Shown: positions 54,637-63,479 of the stretch, piece by piece | Layout of the letters: each line of letters opens with the position of its first letter | Numbering within the stretch: position 1 is the first letter of the stretch | Origin: an uncultured Aquimarina sp. | GTDB taxonomy: Bacteria; Bacteroidota; Bacteroidia; Flavobacteriales; Flavobacteriaceae | Assembly (NCBI RefSeq): GCF_947500065.1 | Contig: NZ_CANMQT010000001.1 | Span: forward strand, 372,001 to 436,000 | Length of the DNA stretch: 64,000 nucleotides | Direction: 5' to 3' | Program-made: the position numbers and the translations under genes | The notes under the pieces: model-generated | Database searches by the model: none | What the model was told of the DNA's origin: nothing | What the model saw: the letters and a program-made list of their open reading frames with translations, nothing else

Positions 54637-55899
54637 TTATTCTTCCCTTAATGCTTCAATTGGTTTTATACTTACCGCTTTCTGTGCTGGAATCAACCCG
54701 ATTATGGTTCCTAAAAGCACTATAGATAACAGTGCTCCCACAACAGCAAAGAAATCTACAGTAGGATTCAGTATGGGGACGTCATCGCTATTACCAACAG
54801 CATTATTTACTCCCCAAAGAACGAGAGTTCCAAAAACAAAACCTATAAGACCTGCTATAAAAGTTAACATAATAGATTCTAACATTATTTGCCCTCTTAT
54901 TTCTGAAGGAGTAGCTCCTAATGCTCTTCTGACACCAATCTCTCTTGTACGTTCTTTAACAGTTATCAGTAATACATTACCAATAGCAATTACACCTGCT
55001 ATAAGTGTAGCGATACCAACGATATATGTTATTAATCGCATCCCAGCTAAAAATCCGTTTATTTTTGCCACTTCTTCTCCTAGATTAAAACTTCCAAAAG
55101 CCTGATCATCATCAGGGTGCACATCATGCATTCGCTTAAGTGCAGTTTTTATTTTGGCTTCTGTATTAACTATATTCTTATCCGCTTTAGCCGTTATTAC
55201 CATCCAGGAAATGTTTCTTCCTTGATTGAAAATAGTTTGAAATGTAGTAAAAGGAAGGAAAATAGAATCATCACCTTCAAATCCTTGCTGAGTAGGCTTA
55301 TAAACACCAATTACCTTAAAATATATCCCATTAATCTTCACAAAACTGCCTATAGCTTCTTCGCCTTTATCATAAAACTGTTTATAAATATCTTCACCAA
55401 TCACACAAACTTTACGTTCATATTTAATATCTTCTTCATTTATAAATCTACCACCATCAAATATTTTTTTCTTTGATACTTTATCTATCGTTGGGTAATC
55501 TCCGAACACCTTAAATGCTCCGGATTTGGACCCTCTAACAAATTGACCTGGAGGCGTTCCCCATTGTCCTGTAACATTACGCGGTGCGATGTACTCTATA
55601 TCACTTATTTGTGATTCTAAAGCTTCTACATCATCCAAAGTAAGTTGCATACCTCGTCCTCTTTTAAAGCCATTATTAGGCATACTAGTCTGTTGTCCCC
55701 AAAGAAACATAGTATTTGTAGCAAAATCATTAAACTGACTTCTAAAACTGTTATCCAGCCCTTTTGCCATTCCTAAAAGAACTACAAATAAAAATACTCC
55801 CCATGTTACACCTATAACAGTGATGATCGTTCTGATTTTATTCTTACGAATTGCTCCGTATATTTCTTGCCAGGTATCTCTTTCGAATATAAATTTCAT
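54637..55899 (-). CDS. MacB-type ABC transporter permease
   Basis: A 420-residue permease without its own ATPase domain. An N-terminal helix (TIITVIGVTWGVFLFVVLLGMAKGL, 20-44), a large periplasmic MacB-like domain (about 45-280, GEDIYKQFYDKGEEAIGSFVKINGIYFKVIGVY) and an FtsX domain of three helices at the C-terminus (about 285-405, with ERTREIGVRRALGATPSEIRGQIMLES) are visible. It ends SIKPIEALREE, the usual tail. It shares an operon with a paralogous permease and one ATPase. Confidence 0.93.
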   Translation of the reverse strand: MKFIFERDTWQEIYGAIRKNKIRTIITVIGVTWGVFLFVVLLGMAKGLDNSFRSQFNDFATNTMFLWGQQTSMPNNGFKRGRGMQLTLDDVEALESQISDIEYIAPRNVTGQWGTPPGQFVRGSKSGAFKVFGDYPTIDKVSKKKIFDGGRFINEEDIKYERKVCVIGEDIYKQFYDKGEEAIGSFVKINGIYFKVIGVYKPTQQGFEGDDSIFLPFTTFQTIFNQGRNISWMVITAKADKNIVNTEAKIKTALKRMHDVHPDDDQAFGSFNLGEEVAKINGFLAGMRLITYIVGIATLIAGVIAIGNVLLITVKERTREIGVRRALGATPSEIRGQIMLESIMLTFIAGLIGFVFGTLVLWGVNNAVGNSDDVPILNPTVDFFAVVGALLSIVLLGTIIGLIPAQKAVSIKPIEALREE

Positions 55900-55914
55900 A
55901 CCAATTATTTTTGT

Positions 55915-57144
55915 TTAATCATCTCTAAGCGCAATGATCGGTTTGATTTTTGCCGCCCTTCTTGCAGGAATATATCCAGCTAACAATCCTGAAAGCACTA
56001 ACGTAATTGTTGCCACTACGATAACACCTGTGTCTACCTTTGGGTTAAGAATAAAAAACTCTTCTAAGTTATTACCTATTAGTTTCAAAATTAGCATACC
56101 TAATATCAATCCTAAATATCCAGCTATAGCGGTAATCAAAACTGACTCCTGAAGCACCATTGCTATAATGGATCTAGGAGATGCCCCTAAAGCTTTTCTA
56201 ATACCCAATTCTTTTGTTCTTTCCTTTATACTAAAAGTCATAATATTACCAATACCAATAACTCCTGAAATTAATGTTCCTATTCCTACTACAAATATAA
56301 GCGCATAGATACCACCTAGAATCACCATAGTTTCTTTAATATCTTCTGCAAAACTTCTTACTCTTATGGCACTTTGATCATCAGGAGCTACATTGAATTT
56401 TTTCTTGAAATCTTCTTCAATTTTCTCAGAAAAAGCAATAGCCTGCTCTGTATCCATTGCCATATTATAAGATATATTTATTTGATCTAAATGCTCATTA
56501 TTCCCAAAAAGCAATTGAACTGTTTTATATGGCATATATAGTATTCGTTCTTCATTATCTCCTCCACTATCCTGAAAAACTCCAACAATCTTATACGCGA
56601 TACCATCCACATCAAGGGTTTTTCCTAGGGCGTTTTCATTTTTAAAAAGATCTTTTTCTATAAGCCTCCCGATAACAATATTTTTAGTTCTTTCTTCAAG
56701 ATCTGCTTCATTAAGGTATCGTCCTTTCATCATGATGGTTTTTTCTAGATACTGATGATCTGGATGAACCGCTCTGATACTATAATTACCTGATTCCTTT
56801 TTATATTTAGCTAATCCATTACGATAAATTCTTGGTGTAGCATATTCTACTTTACCAATGTAATTCGAATTAATAAATTCGAAATCTTCATTTTCAAACT
56901 GAATTCTTCTATTTTCCTGGAAACCTTTAAAAGCTTTAGAAGTTCTTCCTCCTCTAATAAAAATTACATTCTGAGCGTCATCTACAAAACTGCTTAGAAA
57001 ACTATTAAGTAAACCATTACCTAATCCTAATAAAATTGTAAAAATTAATATCCCTAATGCAACTGTGAATCCCGATAAAAAAGTTCGCAACTTATTTTTA
57101 CCAATTGCCTCAAAAATTTCCTGCCACCTATCTCTATCAAACAT
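55915..57144 (-). CDS. MacB-type ABC transporter permease
   Basis: A 409-residue paralogue of the next permease, with the same order: N-terminal helix (TFLSGFTVALGILIFTILLGLGNGLL), periplasmic domain with GRLIEKDLFKNENALGKTLDVDGIAYKIVGVFQD, and FtsX domain with ERTKELGIRKALGASPRSIIAMVLQES and final PIIALRDD. It overlaps the ATPase gene by 8 bases, so translation is coupled. With its partner it probably forms a heterodimeric MacB-like permease. Confidence 0.93.
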   Translation of the reverse strand: MFDRDRWQEIFEAIGKNKLRTFLSGFTVALGILIFTILLGLGNGLLNSFLSSFVDDAQNVIFIRGGRTSKAFKGFQENRRIQFENEDFEFINSNYIGKVEYATPRIYRNGLAKYKKESGNYSIRAVHPDHQYLEKTIMMKGRYLNEADLEERTKNIVIGRLIEKDLFKNENALGKTLDVDGIAYKIVGVFQDSGGDNEERILYMPYKTVQLLFGNNEHLDQINISYNMAMDTEQAIAFSEKIEEDFKKKFNVAPDDQSAIRVRSFAEDIKETMVILGGIYALIFVVGIGTLISGVIGIGNIMTFSIKERTKELGIRKALGASPRSIIAMVLQESVLITAIAGYLGLILGMLILKLIGNNLEEFFILNPKVDTGVIVVATITLVLSGLLAGYIPARRAAKIKPIIALRDD

Positions 57145-57838
57145 ATTGTGATGCTCTTACTTGTTCTACAGCTTTATCTTCTACAATAACACCATCTTTG
57201 AGATGTACGATACGTTTACACATATTAGCTATATCCTCTTCATGGGTTACAACTAATATTGTTTTTCCTTCATCATTAATACCTTGAATTATATCCATTA
57301 CTTCATAAGAAGTTTTGCTATCCAAAGCACCTGTTGGTTCATCTGCTAACAACACCTTAGGATCAGCGGCCAATGCACGTGCAATAGCTACTCTTTGCTT
57401 TTGCCCTCCAGAAAGTTCGCTAGGTAAATGTGTTGCCCATTCTGCTAAACTAACTTTACCAAGATACTCCATGGCTTTTTCGGTTCTTTCTTTTCTTTTC
57501 TTCCTTTGATAATACAAGGGTAATGCTACATTTTCTAGCGCCGATTTGTAATTAATCAGGTTAAAAGATTGAAAAACGAAACCTAAGAACTTATTACGGT
57601 ACTGTGCCGCTTTTGTTTCGTTTAAACCTTTAATAGGAACTTCATCCAGAAAATAACTTCCGGTATCCGCTTCATCCAGCATTCCCAAAATATTAAGCAA
57701 TGTAGATTTCCCAGAACCCGACGATCCCATAATAGCGACAAGTTCTCCCTCTTTGACACTAAAATTAATTCCTTTAAGTACATGAAGGGAATTGCTTCCC
57801 ATTTGGTAAGATTTATGTAAGTCTTTAATTTCAATCAT
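57137..57838 (-). CDS. ABC transporter ATP-binding protein (MacB/LolD type)
   Basis: A 233-residue ATPase. Walker A is MGSSGSGKSTLLNILG near 37-52, the Q-loop lies in VFQSFNLINYKSALENVALPL, the ABC signature is LSGGQKQRVAIARAL (near 141-155) and Walker B is KVLLADEPTGALD, with the H-loop in VTHEED. The LNIL-GxLD pattern matches the MacB/LolD family that energises export from the periplasm. It is the first gene of the operon, followed by two permeases. Confidence 0.96.
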   Translation of the reverse strand: MIEIKDLHKSYQMGSNSLHVLKGINFSVKEGELVAIMGSSGSGKSTLLNILGMLDEADTGSYFLDEVPIKGLNETKAAQYRNKFLGFVFQSFNLINYKSALENVALPLYYQRKKRKERTEKAMEYLGKVSLAEWATHLPSELSGGQKQRVAIARALAADPKVLLADEPTGALDSKTSYEVMDIIQGINDEGKTILVVTHEEDIANMCKRIVHLKDGVIVEDKAVEQVRASQYV

Positions 57839-58066
57839 AATACAAGATTAAGATTTATCAGGCATAAAATTACACCTGTTTTCTTTTAACTGAGACTCAC
57901 TGACTCTGTGATATAATAAATTCTAATAGATCAATTTTCTAGTTTTCCCTCTAGAAACATTATGGATTGGTTAGTGTAGTCTTATTTGATAAGACTTATC
58001 CTACGCTAGTTTTGTTACACTTAACAGTGTTAGGAAAATGTTAAAGATTTACATATGTAATAAAAA

Positions 58067-58297
58067 CTACGAATTACTATCCGAAGTTTTTTTCTTGTTT
58101 CTATAGATAAAGTAGCCTACAGCACCAATAAGAACATATGGAATTATCATTAAATATACGATCCCATTATTAATCCCTTTTGCTGTCTTCTGCCCTTCTT
58201 CGCTTTCTAATACCGCCCTACACATAGCACATTGCGCATCTACAGGAATTGTAAAGAATACTAATAAAATTGATATGTAGAATATTTTAGTTCTCAT
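58067..58297 (-). CDS. Small CxxC membrane protein next to cytochrome oxidase genes
   Basis: 76 residues from ATG at 58297; the extra 10 residues from an upstream start (MSFRPRLVSK) are unlikely. An N-terminal signal helix (IFYISILLVFFTIPVDA), then CAMCRAVLESEEGQKTAKGINNGIVYLMIIPYVLIGAVGYFIYRNKK: a CxxC motif directly after the cleavage region and one C-terminal membrane helix. Its place next to DUF420, SCO and oxidase genes suggests a role in copper handling or haem oxidase assembly (inference). Confidence 0.75.
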   Translation of the reverse strand: MRTKIFYISILLVFFTIPVDAQCAMCRAVLESEEGQKTAKGINNGIVYLMIIPYVLIGAVGYFIYRNKKKTSDSNS

Positions 58298-58342
58298 CTT
58301 AGATACGAGCCTAGGCCGGAATGACAAATTTAAGTTTTAACA

Positions 58343-58888
58343 TTAGTTATAGTATGGAGAAATCATTAGATAAACAATCACTCCGGATATTGCCACATAC
58401 AACCAAATAGGAAATGTGATTTTTGCAATTTTACGATGTTTATCAAATCTCTTCGCTAATGCTCGAACATATGTAACCAAGACAAATGGAATTACTACCA
58501 CAGATAAAACAATATGCGTAATTAATATAAAATAGTATATGTAACGAATAGCACCTTCTCCTCCAAATTTTGTTGAATCACTAGTCATGTGATAGGCTAC
58601 ATACATCACCAAAAACAAAACTGAACATATAATCGCCGATTTCATTAAGTTTTCATGTAACTTAATCTTCTTATTCATAATTGCCCAAAATGCAGCCATA
58701 AGAATAACAGCTGTTAACCCATTAATACTCGCATAAATTGGAGGTAAAAAAGTCAACGGTTTTACATCAAAACCTAATTTACGAAGATTCACTCCAAATA
58801 ATGCAGCGACTGCTAATGGTATGACTATGGACAATATAATGATCCACTTATTATACTTACTTTCTGGATCTGATGTATCTCTATTCAT
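58343..58888 (-). CDS. DUF420 family membrane protein
   Basis: A 181-residue protein with five predicted membrane helices (starting near 12, 45, 75, 110, 155). Conserved His residues occur in HENLMKSAI, MYVAYHMTSD and LITHIVLS, matching the DUF420 family, whose members accompany cytochrome c oxidase and SCO genes. Its role is probably in oxidase assembly, not proven. It overlaps the SCO gene by 8 bases. Confidence 0.88.
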   Translation of the reverse strand: MNRDTSDPESKYNKWIIILSIVIPLAVAALFGVNLRKLGFDVKPLTFLPPIYASINGLTAVILMAAFWAIMNKKIKLHENLMKSAIICSVLFLVMYVAYHMTSDSTKFGGEGAIRYIYYFILITHIVLSVVVIPFVLVTYVRALAKRFDKHRKIAKITFPIWLYVAISGVIVYLMISPYYN

Positions 58889-59615
58889 CTTTCTTTAATA
58901 ATTTCTTAATGTCTTCCAATAAGATTGTGACTTGTTCCTCTTCTCCGTTTTCATCCTTTTTCTCTTCAACTCCGATGGTTCCTCTGTAGTAAATAATAGG
59001 ATTTCCAGAAGCATCATAGCGCGATCTAATATACCCTTCCTGATCTATCAATGCAAAATATCCATTGTGTTCAAATCCTCCTGGAACTTCTGGGTTTTCC
59101 GCAGCATAAATATTAAACCCAGCATTAGCCAAGTCATACAAATCTTCTCGTTCTCCTGTAAGTAAGTTCCAATCTGGATTTGTTATCTCATAATTTTCTG
59201 CATATTTCTTAAGTATCCCTGGTGAGTCACGTTTTGGGTTAATTGTAAAAGAAGCAATACCAAAATCCTGATATCCCTTAAGTTTATCCTGTAAATACAC
59301 CAAATTACGAGTCATTCTAGGACAAATAGTAGGACAACTAGTAAAGAAGAAATCTACTACATATACTTTTCCTTTATAATCATGATTAGTAATAAGTAAA
59401 CTATCTTGATTCAGAAATGCGAATTCTGGAACCTTTCTAGGTTTTCCATTAATCTTTATATAGGAAAGTTTTTCATTAGCTATTGGATTATCAGCGCTCA
59501 TCCTATCATTTTTCACAATAGAAGTATCCTTAACTCTATTCACAATTTTAGGGACAAAAATGATTCCGAAAATTAATATGACAAATGATATACCTACGTA
59601 TGAATACTTCTTCAT
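58881..59615 (-). CDS. SCO family copper chaperone
   Basis: A 244-residue protein with an N-terminal membrane anchor (VGISFVILIFGIIFVPKIV, 7-25) and a periplasmic thioredoxin-like domain. The copper site is complete: Cys94 and Cys98 in FFFTSCPTICPRM and His183 in FEHNGYFALI. SCO proteins deliver copper to the CuA centre of cytochrome c oxidase subunit II. It overlaps DUF420 and follows a related Cys-less protein by 3 bases. Confidence 0.95.
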   Translation of the reverse strand: MKKYSYVGISFVILIFGIIFVPKIVNRVKDTSIVKNDRMSADNPIANEKLSYIKINGKPRKVPEFAFLNQDSLLITNHDYKGKVYVVDFFFTSCPTICPRMTRNLVYLQDKLKGYQDFGIASFTINPKRDSPGILKKYAENYEITNPDWNLLTGEREDLYDLANAGFNIYAAENPEVPGGFEHNGYFALIDQEGYIRSRYDASGNPIIYYRGTIGVEEKKDENGEEEQVTILLEDIKKLLKKDE

Positions 59616-59618
59616 TTT

Positions 59619-60275
59619 CTATTTTTCTTTACGATCTGCTTTATACTTTTTTAACGCTAAACGATACTCCGCCAGAATTACTTTCACATCATCAACCATT
59701 ACATTGTTCAGGTCTGCTACTGAGCTTGTATCGTAACCATATATCTTCTCTTCATTTTTTTGCAAGTTCTCTTCTCTGCCTCTCAGATTAGCATCTTTAT
59801 CAATAATAAACACATAGTTAGTAGCGTTTTTTTGATCTAACGCATATGGTGTCTTTAATCCCTTGAAAAAGCGCTGTATACTTTCTGGAGTTCCAAAAAG
59901 AAATTCCCATCCAGATACATCAGTTGTATCATCTAATTCATCTAAAAGTTCTTTTGCAGCATTTTCGCTTCCATAAGGTAAAATCATTACAAACTGAAAA
60001 TCCCTGAACTCATAATTTTTTTTGTAAATCTTTTGAGTAAGATTAAATGCGTTTCCCTTTTTATTGTAAATACCTTCTCCAAAAAAACCTAATACCGTAA
60101 TCTTATCTTTTAAAGTAATTTGTTCTCCGTTAAGACTTTCGAAGTCATCAAGATTACCTATATACTCTTCTAATACAGGAAGTTTAGAAAAGTTATCTAC
60201 TGCTGAAGCAAAAAACAAATACATCACTATTGGTAGTATAAACAGTATTCCGAGAACTAAAAACTTTTTCATCAA
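59619..60275 (-). CDS. SCO-like membrane protein without copper ligands
   Basis: A 218-residue protein with an N-terminal membrane helix (VLGILFILPIVMYLFFASAVDNF, 6-28) and a thioredoxin-like domain (GEQITLKDKITVLGFFGEGIYNKKG, then FRDFQFVMILPYG). Strand order and the position of the active site mirror SCO, but FGEGIYNKKG replaces the FxxxCPxxC motif and no Cys is seen. It is immediately upstream of the SCO gene. A structural or regulatory partner of SCO is the best guess. Confidence 0.75.
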   Translation of the reverse strand: MMKKFLVLGILFILPIVMYLFFASAVDNFSKLPVLEEYIGNLDDFESLNGEQITLKDKITVLGFFGEGIYNKKGNAFNLTQKIYKKNYEFRDFQFVMILPYGSENAAKELLDELDDTTDVSGWEFLFGTPESIQRFFKGLKTPYALDQKNATNYVFIIDKDANLRGREENLQKNEEKIYGYDTSSVADLNNVMVDDVKVILAEYRLALKKYKADRKEK

Positions 60276-60304
60276 ATTATAGACTTTACTTCATTTACAA
60301 AAAT

Positions 60305-60333
60305 AAAAAAGACGGTTGAAAACAACCGTCTTT
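60305..60333 (-). terminator. Terminator after cytochrome oxidase subunit IV gene
   Basis: AAGACGGTTG and CAACCGTCTT (60309-60332) form a perfect stem with a 4-base loop; on the minus strand a T run follows (A tract at 60305-60310). It separates the oxidase genes from the SCO group. Confidence 0.85.
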
Positions 60334-60376
60334 TAATATCTTTTATTATGCTTTTAACGTATCCAAAAAGGCGATA

Positions 60377-60733
60377 TTAGAAGTCCCAGCTTTTATGTCC
60401 TGCTTTAAATACTTCGTATATATAATCACCTTCAGTAAGTAATATAAACATCAAGTAGCAAATTAGAAATATCGCTGTCCATACTACTGCCCTTCTTAAT
60501 CCTTTGGTTTCACCTTCCATGTGCATAAACGCCCAGGTAATTAGATATGCCTTGTATAATGTTAATATGATAAAAAACCAGTTAAGTAACTTCATACTTA
60601 TAAAGGTTGCCATCATAAAATCAGGTTTCCAGATTCCAAATATTACTTCTACAATGGTTACAAGAGATAATATAAAAAATACTTTCCAGATTCTTGATAT
60701 ATTCGATTCGTGATGTGCTGTATCGTGTGCCAT
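60377..60733 (-). CDS. Cytochrome c oxidase subunit IV family protein
   Basis: A 118-residue protein with three predicted membrane helices (about 16-34, 42-70, 83-105). The motif ILTLYKAYLITWAFMHMEGE with the His-Met pair fits subunit IV of bacterial caa3/bo3-type oxidases. It is the last gene of the ctaB-cox3-cox3-cox4 series, 23 bases after the larger subunit III gene. Role: structural stabilisation of the oxidase. Confidence 0.88.
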   Translation of the reverse strand: MAHDTAHHESNISRIWKVFFILSLVTIVEVIFGIWKPDFMMATFISMKLLNWFFIILTLYKAYLITWAFMHMEGETKGLRRAVVWTAIFLICYLMFILLTEGDYIYEVFKAGHKSWDF

Positions 60734-60756
60734 TTTATTCTAAATTCTATTTATTA

Positions 60757-61740
60757 TTATACTAGGTAGAAGAATGTAAATACAAATACCCAAACCAGAT
60801 CGACAAAGTGCCAGTATAAACCAACCTTTTCTACCATTTCGTAACTCTTTCTTCTCTCATATGTTCCAATAATTACATTAAAGAATATAATTATATTAAT
60901 TACAACTCCAGAGAATACGTGGAATCCGTGAAATCCAGTAATAAAAAAGAAGAAATTAGCAAACAAAGGTGTTCCATATTCATTATGAACTAGATTAGCT
61001 CCTTCTACAACACCTATTGCATCTGCATTTAATCTTCTTATAGATTCTTCTCTTGACAATATTGTTTTCTCTCCTTTATCGGTTAGAATTTGTGTTCTTA
61101 TTAAAAGATCACTTCTTTTTGAGAAACCAGCTTTTATTTCTTCAACCGTATATGTTGGAAGTGTACCTTCTGATTCGTACCACACTCCTTTTTTACTTTC
61201 GTGTTCTATTCTTTCTTTATGATGGTCTACAATTGCAATATCATGCAACGCTACTCTATGACCTTCAGCATCCACAAATTGTAGTATTTGACCACCTCTA
61301 GTCTCCACAGCACCATATTCTCCTTTGATAAAGTTTTTCCACTCCCATGCTTGTGAGCCTACGAATATTGCTCCTCCAATAATGGTAAGAAACATATAAA
61401 GAATCACTTTCTTTTGTTTCATATGATGACCTGCATCCACAGCTAACACCATAGTTACAGAAGAAAAAATCAATATAAACGTCATCAATGCCACATAATA
61501 CATAGGCGCATCTACTCCATGAAGAAACGGAAAGTGATTAAACACTTCATCCGCAATTGGCCATGAATCGATAAACTTAAATCTTGAAAAACCGTAAGCA
61601 GCAAGAAAACCGGAGAACGTAAGAGCATCAGACAGGATAAAAAACCACATCATCATCTTACCATAACTCACCTTGAGCGGTTGATTACCTCCACCCCAAG
61701 TTTTACCTTCCGTACCTGTGTTAGTAACAGTTGTTTCCAT
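60757..61740 (-). CDS. Cytochrome c oxidase subunit III (long form)
   Basis: A 327-residue polytopic protein. N-terminal WGGGNQPLKVSYGKMMMWFFILSDALTFSGFLAAYGFSRFK and C-terminal FFFFITGFHGFHVFSGVVINI and LYWHFVDLVWVFVFTFFYLV match COX3. Between helices 4 and 5 lies a hydrophilic insert of about 110 residues (near 145-255), with many charged residues (RVALHDIAIVDHHKERIEHE). Such inserts occur in Flavobacteria. It is paired with the shorter subunit III paralogue upstream. Confidence 0.92.
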   Translation of the reverse strand: METTVTNTGTEGKTWGGGNQPLKVSYGKMMMWFFILSDALTFSGFLAAYGFSRFKFIDSWPIADEVFNHFPFLHGVDAPMYYVALMTFILIFSSVTMVLAVDAGHHMKQKKVILYMFLTIIGGAIFVGSQAWEWKNFIKGEYGAVETRGGQILQFVDAEGHRVALHDIAIVDHHKERIEHESKKGVWYESEGTLPTYTVEEIKAGFSKRSDLLIRTQILTDKGEKTILSREESIRRLNADAIGVVEGANLVHNEYGTPLFANFFFFITGFHGFHVFSGVVINIIIFFNVIIGTYERRKSYEMVEKVGLYWHFVDLVWVFVFTFFYLV

Positions 61741-61788
61741 ATAAAGAATTTGGTATTGTTAAATTTTCCACAAAAGTAATCAATTTTA

Positions 61789-62370
61789 TTATCTAACGAA
61801 ATATAAAAATAAAAAGAGATAAACCCATAAAACATCTACGAAATGCCAATACATAGCACCCAGTTCTAAACCAAGGGTTTGCCCTCTTTTATACTTTTGT
61901 TTAAAATGATTATAAATTACGACTAAAAGCACTAGTAGCCCTACAATTACGTGAACAATATGTAATACTACTATAATATATAAAAATGTTGGAACAATAT
62001 TAGCAGATGGTCCTGTAAAATAATATCCTTGTCCCATTATATCCGCAAAACCTTGAAATTGCATAAACACAAACAAGATTCCAAGACCTAATGTCGTTAA
62101 CAATAAAATGCTTGCTAAGCTTTTTTTCTCATTTTCAATGGCTCTTTTAACCAGATATAACGCTATACTACTAGCAATCATAACCAACACACTTATGATA
62201 AAAGAATTTGGAAAAACAAGATCAGTCAACCAATCTTCTCTGGTTTTACTTACCACATAAGCACTGGTAAGACCTGCAAATGTCATGGTCATACTCACCA
62301 TTGCAAACCACATCATGGTTTTTTTTGCCCTTTTCTGTTTTTCTATTGTTGTCCCTTGCGTTAAATCCAT
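61789..62370 (-). CDS. Heme-copper oxidase subunit III (short form)
   Basis: A 193-residue protein with five predicted membrane helices. KTMMWFAMVSMTMTFAGLTSAYVVSK at the N-terminus and YIIVVLHIVHVIVGLLVLLVVIYNHF plus MYWHFVDVLWVYLFLFLYFVR at the C-terminus are subunit III signatures. It lacks the large insert of its paralogue. It overlaps ctaB by 10 bases and is followed by the longer subunit III after 48 bases. Either both form one complex or each serves a different oxidase; the sequence does not decide. Confidence 0.92.
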   Translation of the reverse strand: MDLTQGTTIEKQKRAKKTMMWFAMVSMTMTFAGLTSAYVVSKTREDWLTDLVFPNSFIISVLVMIASSIALYLVKRAIENEKKSLASILLLTTLGLGILFVFMQFQGFADIMGQGYYFTGPSANIVPTFLYIIVVLHIVHVIVGLLVLLVVIYNHFKQKYKRGQTLGLELGAMYWHFVDVLWVYLFLFLYFVR

Positions 62371-63272
62371 GCACGAATAAATTTATCTGCTACATAAATA
62401 ATTTGCAGCAATGTAATATAAGACACACTCGCCAGCATCAATTGTTTTGCTGTCTTGGCATCTCTAACTTTATATAAACGAATTGCATACCTAAGTAAAA
62501 ATCCGCCAATTAATAAAACTAAAATTCCGGAAACCGGGGTAATATATAATTTACCAGTAACACCAAACACAGGTATTAATGAAGTAGCAACTGTCCATAT
62601 GGTGTAAATCACAACTTGAGTAGCTGTCCCTTTATCTCTTTTCCCAGTAGGCAACATAAAGAAACCTCCTTTTTTATAATCATCAAACAAAAACCAACCT
62701 ATCGCCCAAAAATGAGGGAATTGCCAGAAAAACTGTATCATAAATAGGGTGCCCGGTTCGATACCAAAATCATTTGTGGCCGCGACCCATCCCAACATAA
62801 AAGGTATAGCTCCAGGAATTGCCCCAACAAAAACAGCCAATGGAGTTTTGGTTTTTAGTGGCGTATATAAACTAACATATATAAAAATTGAAATAGCCCC
62901 AAACATTGCTGTCTGCGGATTGATAAAATATAAAACAGAAATTCCTAAAATGGTAAAAATAGCAGCAATTGCAAAAGCGGTATTTACAGACATTCTTCCT
63001 GATGGAATTGGTCTGTCTTTGGTACGATCCATCAAAACATCCAGATCACGTTCTATAATCTGATTAAATGCATTAGACGCTCCCACCATAAAATAACCAC
63101 CTATCGATAAAAGTACAAGCGTACTCCAAGAAATGGTTTCAACTCCTAACAAGTAGCCCGCCACGGATGAAAAAACTACACTCAATGCCAATCGCATTTT
63201 AGTGATCTCTTTAAAATCCTGAATCACAGAAACTTTGGCAGTATCGACTTGGGTTATACTCAAATTTTGCAC
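62361..63272 (-). CDS. ctaB: Protoheme IX farnesyltransferase (heme O synthase)
   Basis: A 303-residue UbiA-type membrane enzyme that attaches a farnesyl group to haem B for haem O/A-containing oxidases. The first Asp-rich motif is NAFNQIIERDLDVLMDRTKDRPIPSGRM (near 66-93). The second conserved block is FFWQFPHFWAIGWFLFDDYKKGGFFMLP near 183-210. Eight to nine helices are predicted. It is encoded at the head of the oxidase operon, overlapping cox3. Confidence 0.96.
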   Translation of the reverse strand: MQNLSITQVDTAKVSVIQDFKEITKMRLALSVVFSSVAGYLLGVETISWSTLVLLSIGGYFMVGASNAFNQIIERDLDVLMDRTKDRPIPSGRMSVNTAFAIAAIFTILGISVLYFINPQTAMFGAISIFIYVSLYTPLKTKTPLAVFVGAIPGAIPFMLGWVAATNDFGIEPGTLFMIQFFWQFPHFWAIGWFLFDDYKKGGFFMLPTGKRDKGTATQVVIYTIWTVATSLIPVFGVTGKLYITPVSGILVLLIGGFLLRYAIRLYKVRDAKTAKQLMLASVSYITLLQIIYVADKFIRAWI

Positions 63273-63444
63273 GTTAACTAAATAGCTTTTTTAAAAAGTG
63301 GTGCAAAGATATGCGTTAAAAGCATTTTAGACAACTTATAACTATTTATAATTCACCTTTTAACAACTGTTTTAGCTAAATAAACGGTTTTTAGCATAGT
63401 TACAGCAAAGTTTTTACGATCTAAAGCTTGACATCAGTCAAAGT

Positions 63445-63472
63445 AAAAACCCAGCTAAAATTAGCTGGGTCT
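63445..63472 (-). terminator. Terminator after TonB gene
   Basis: ACCCAGCTAA (63449-63458) and TTAGCTGGGT (63461-63470) form a perfect stem, loop of 2 or more. On the minus strand a T run (63444-63449) follows, 10 bases from the stop. Confidence 0.85.
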
Positions 63473-63479
63473 TCATTAT

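Noticed and set aside
55117..55476. Plus-strand 119-codon open frame
   Set aside because: It is the antisense shadow of the permease gene, whose motifs are clear on the minus strand.
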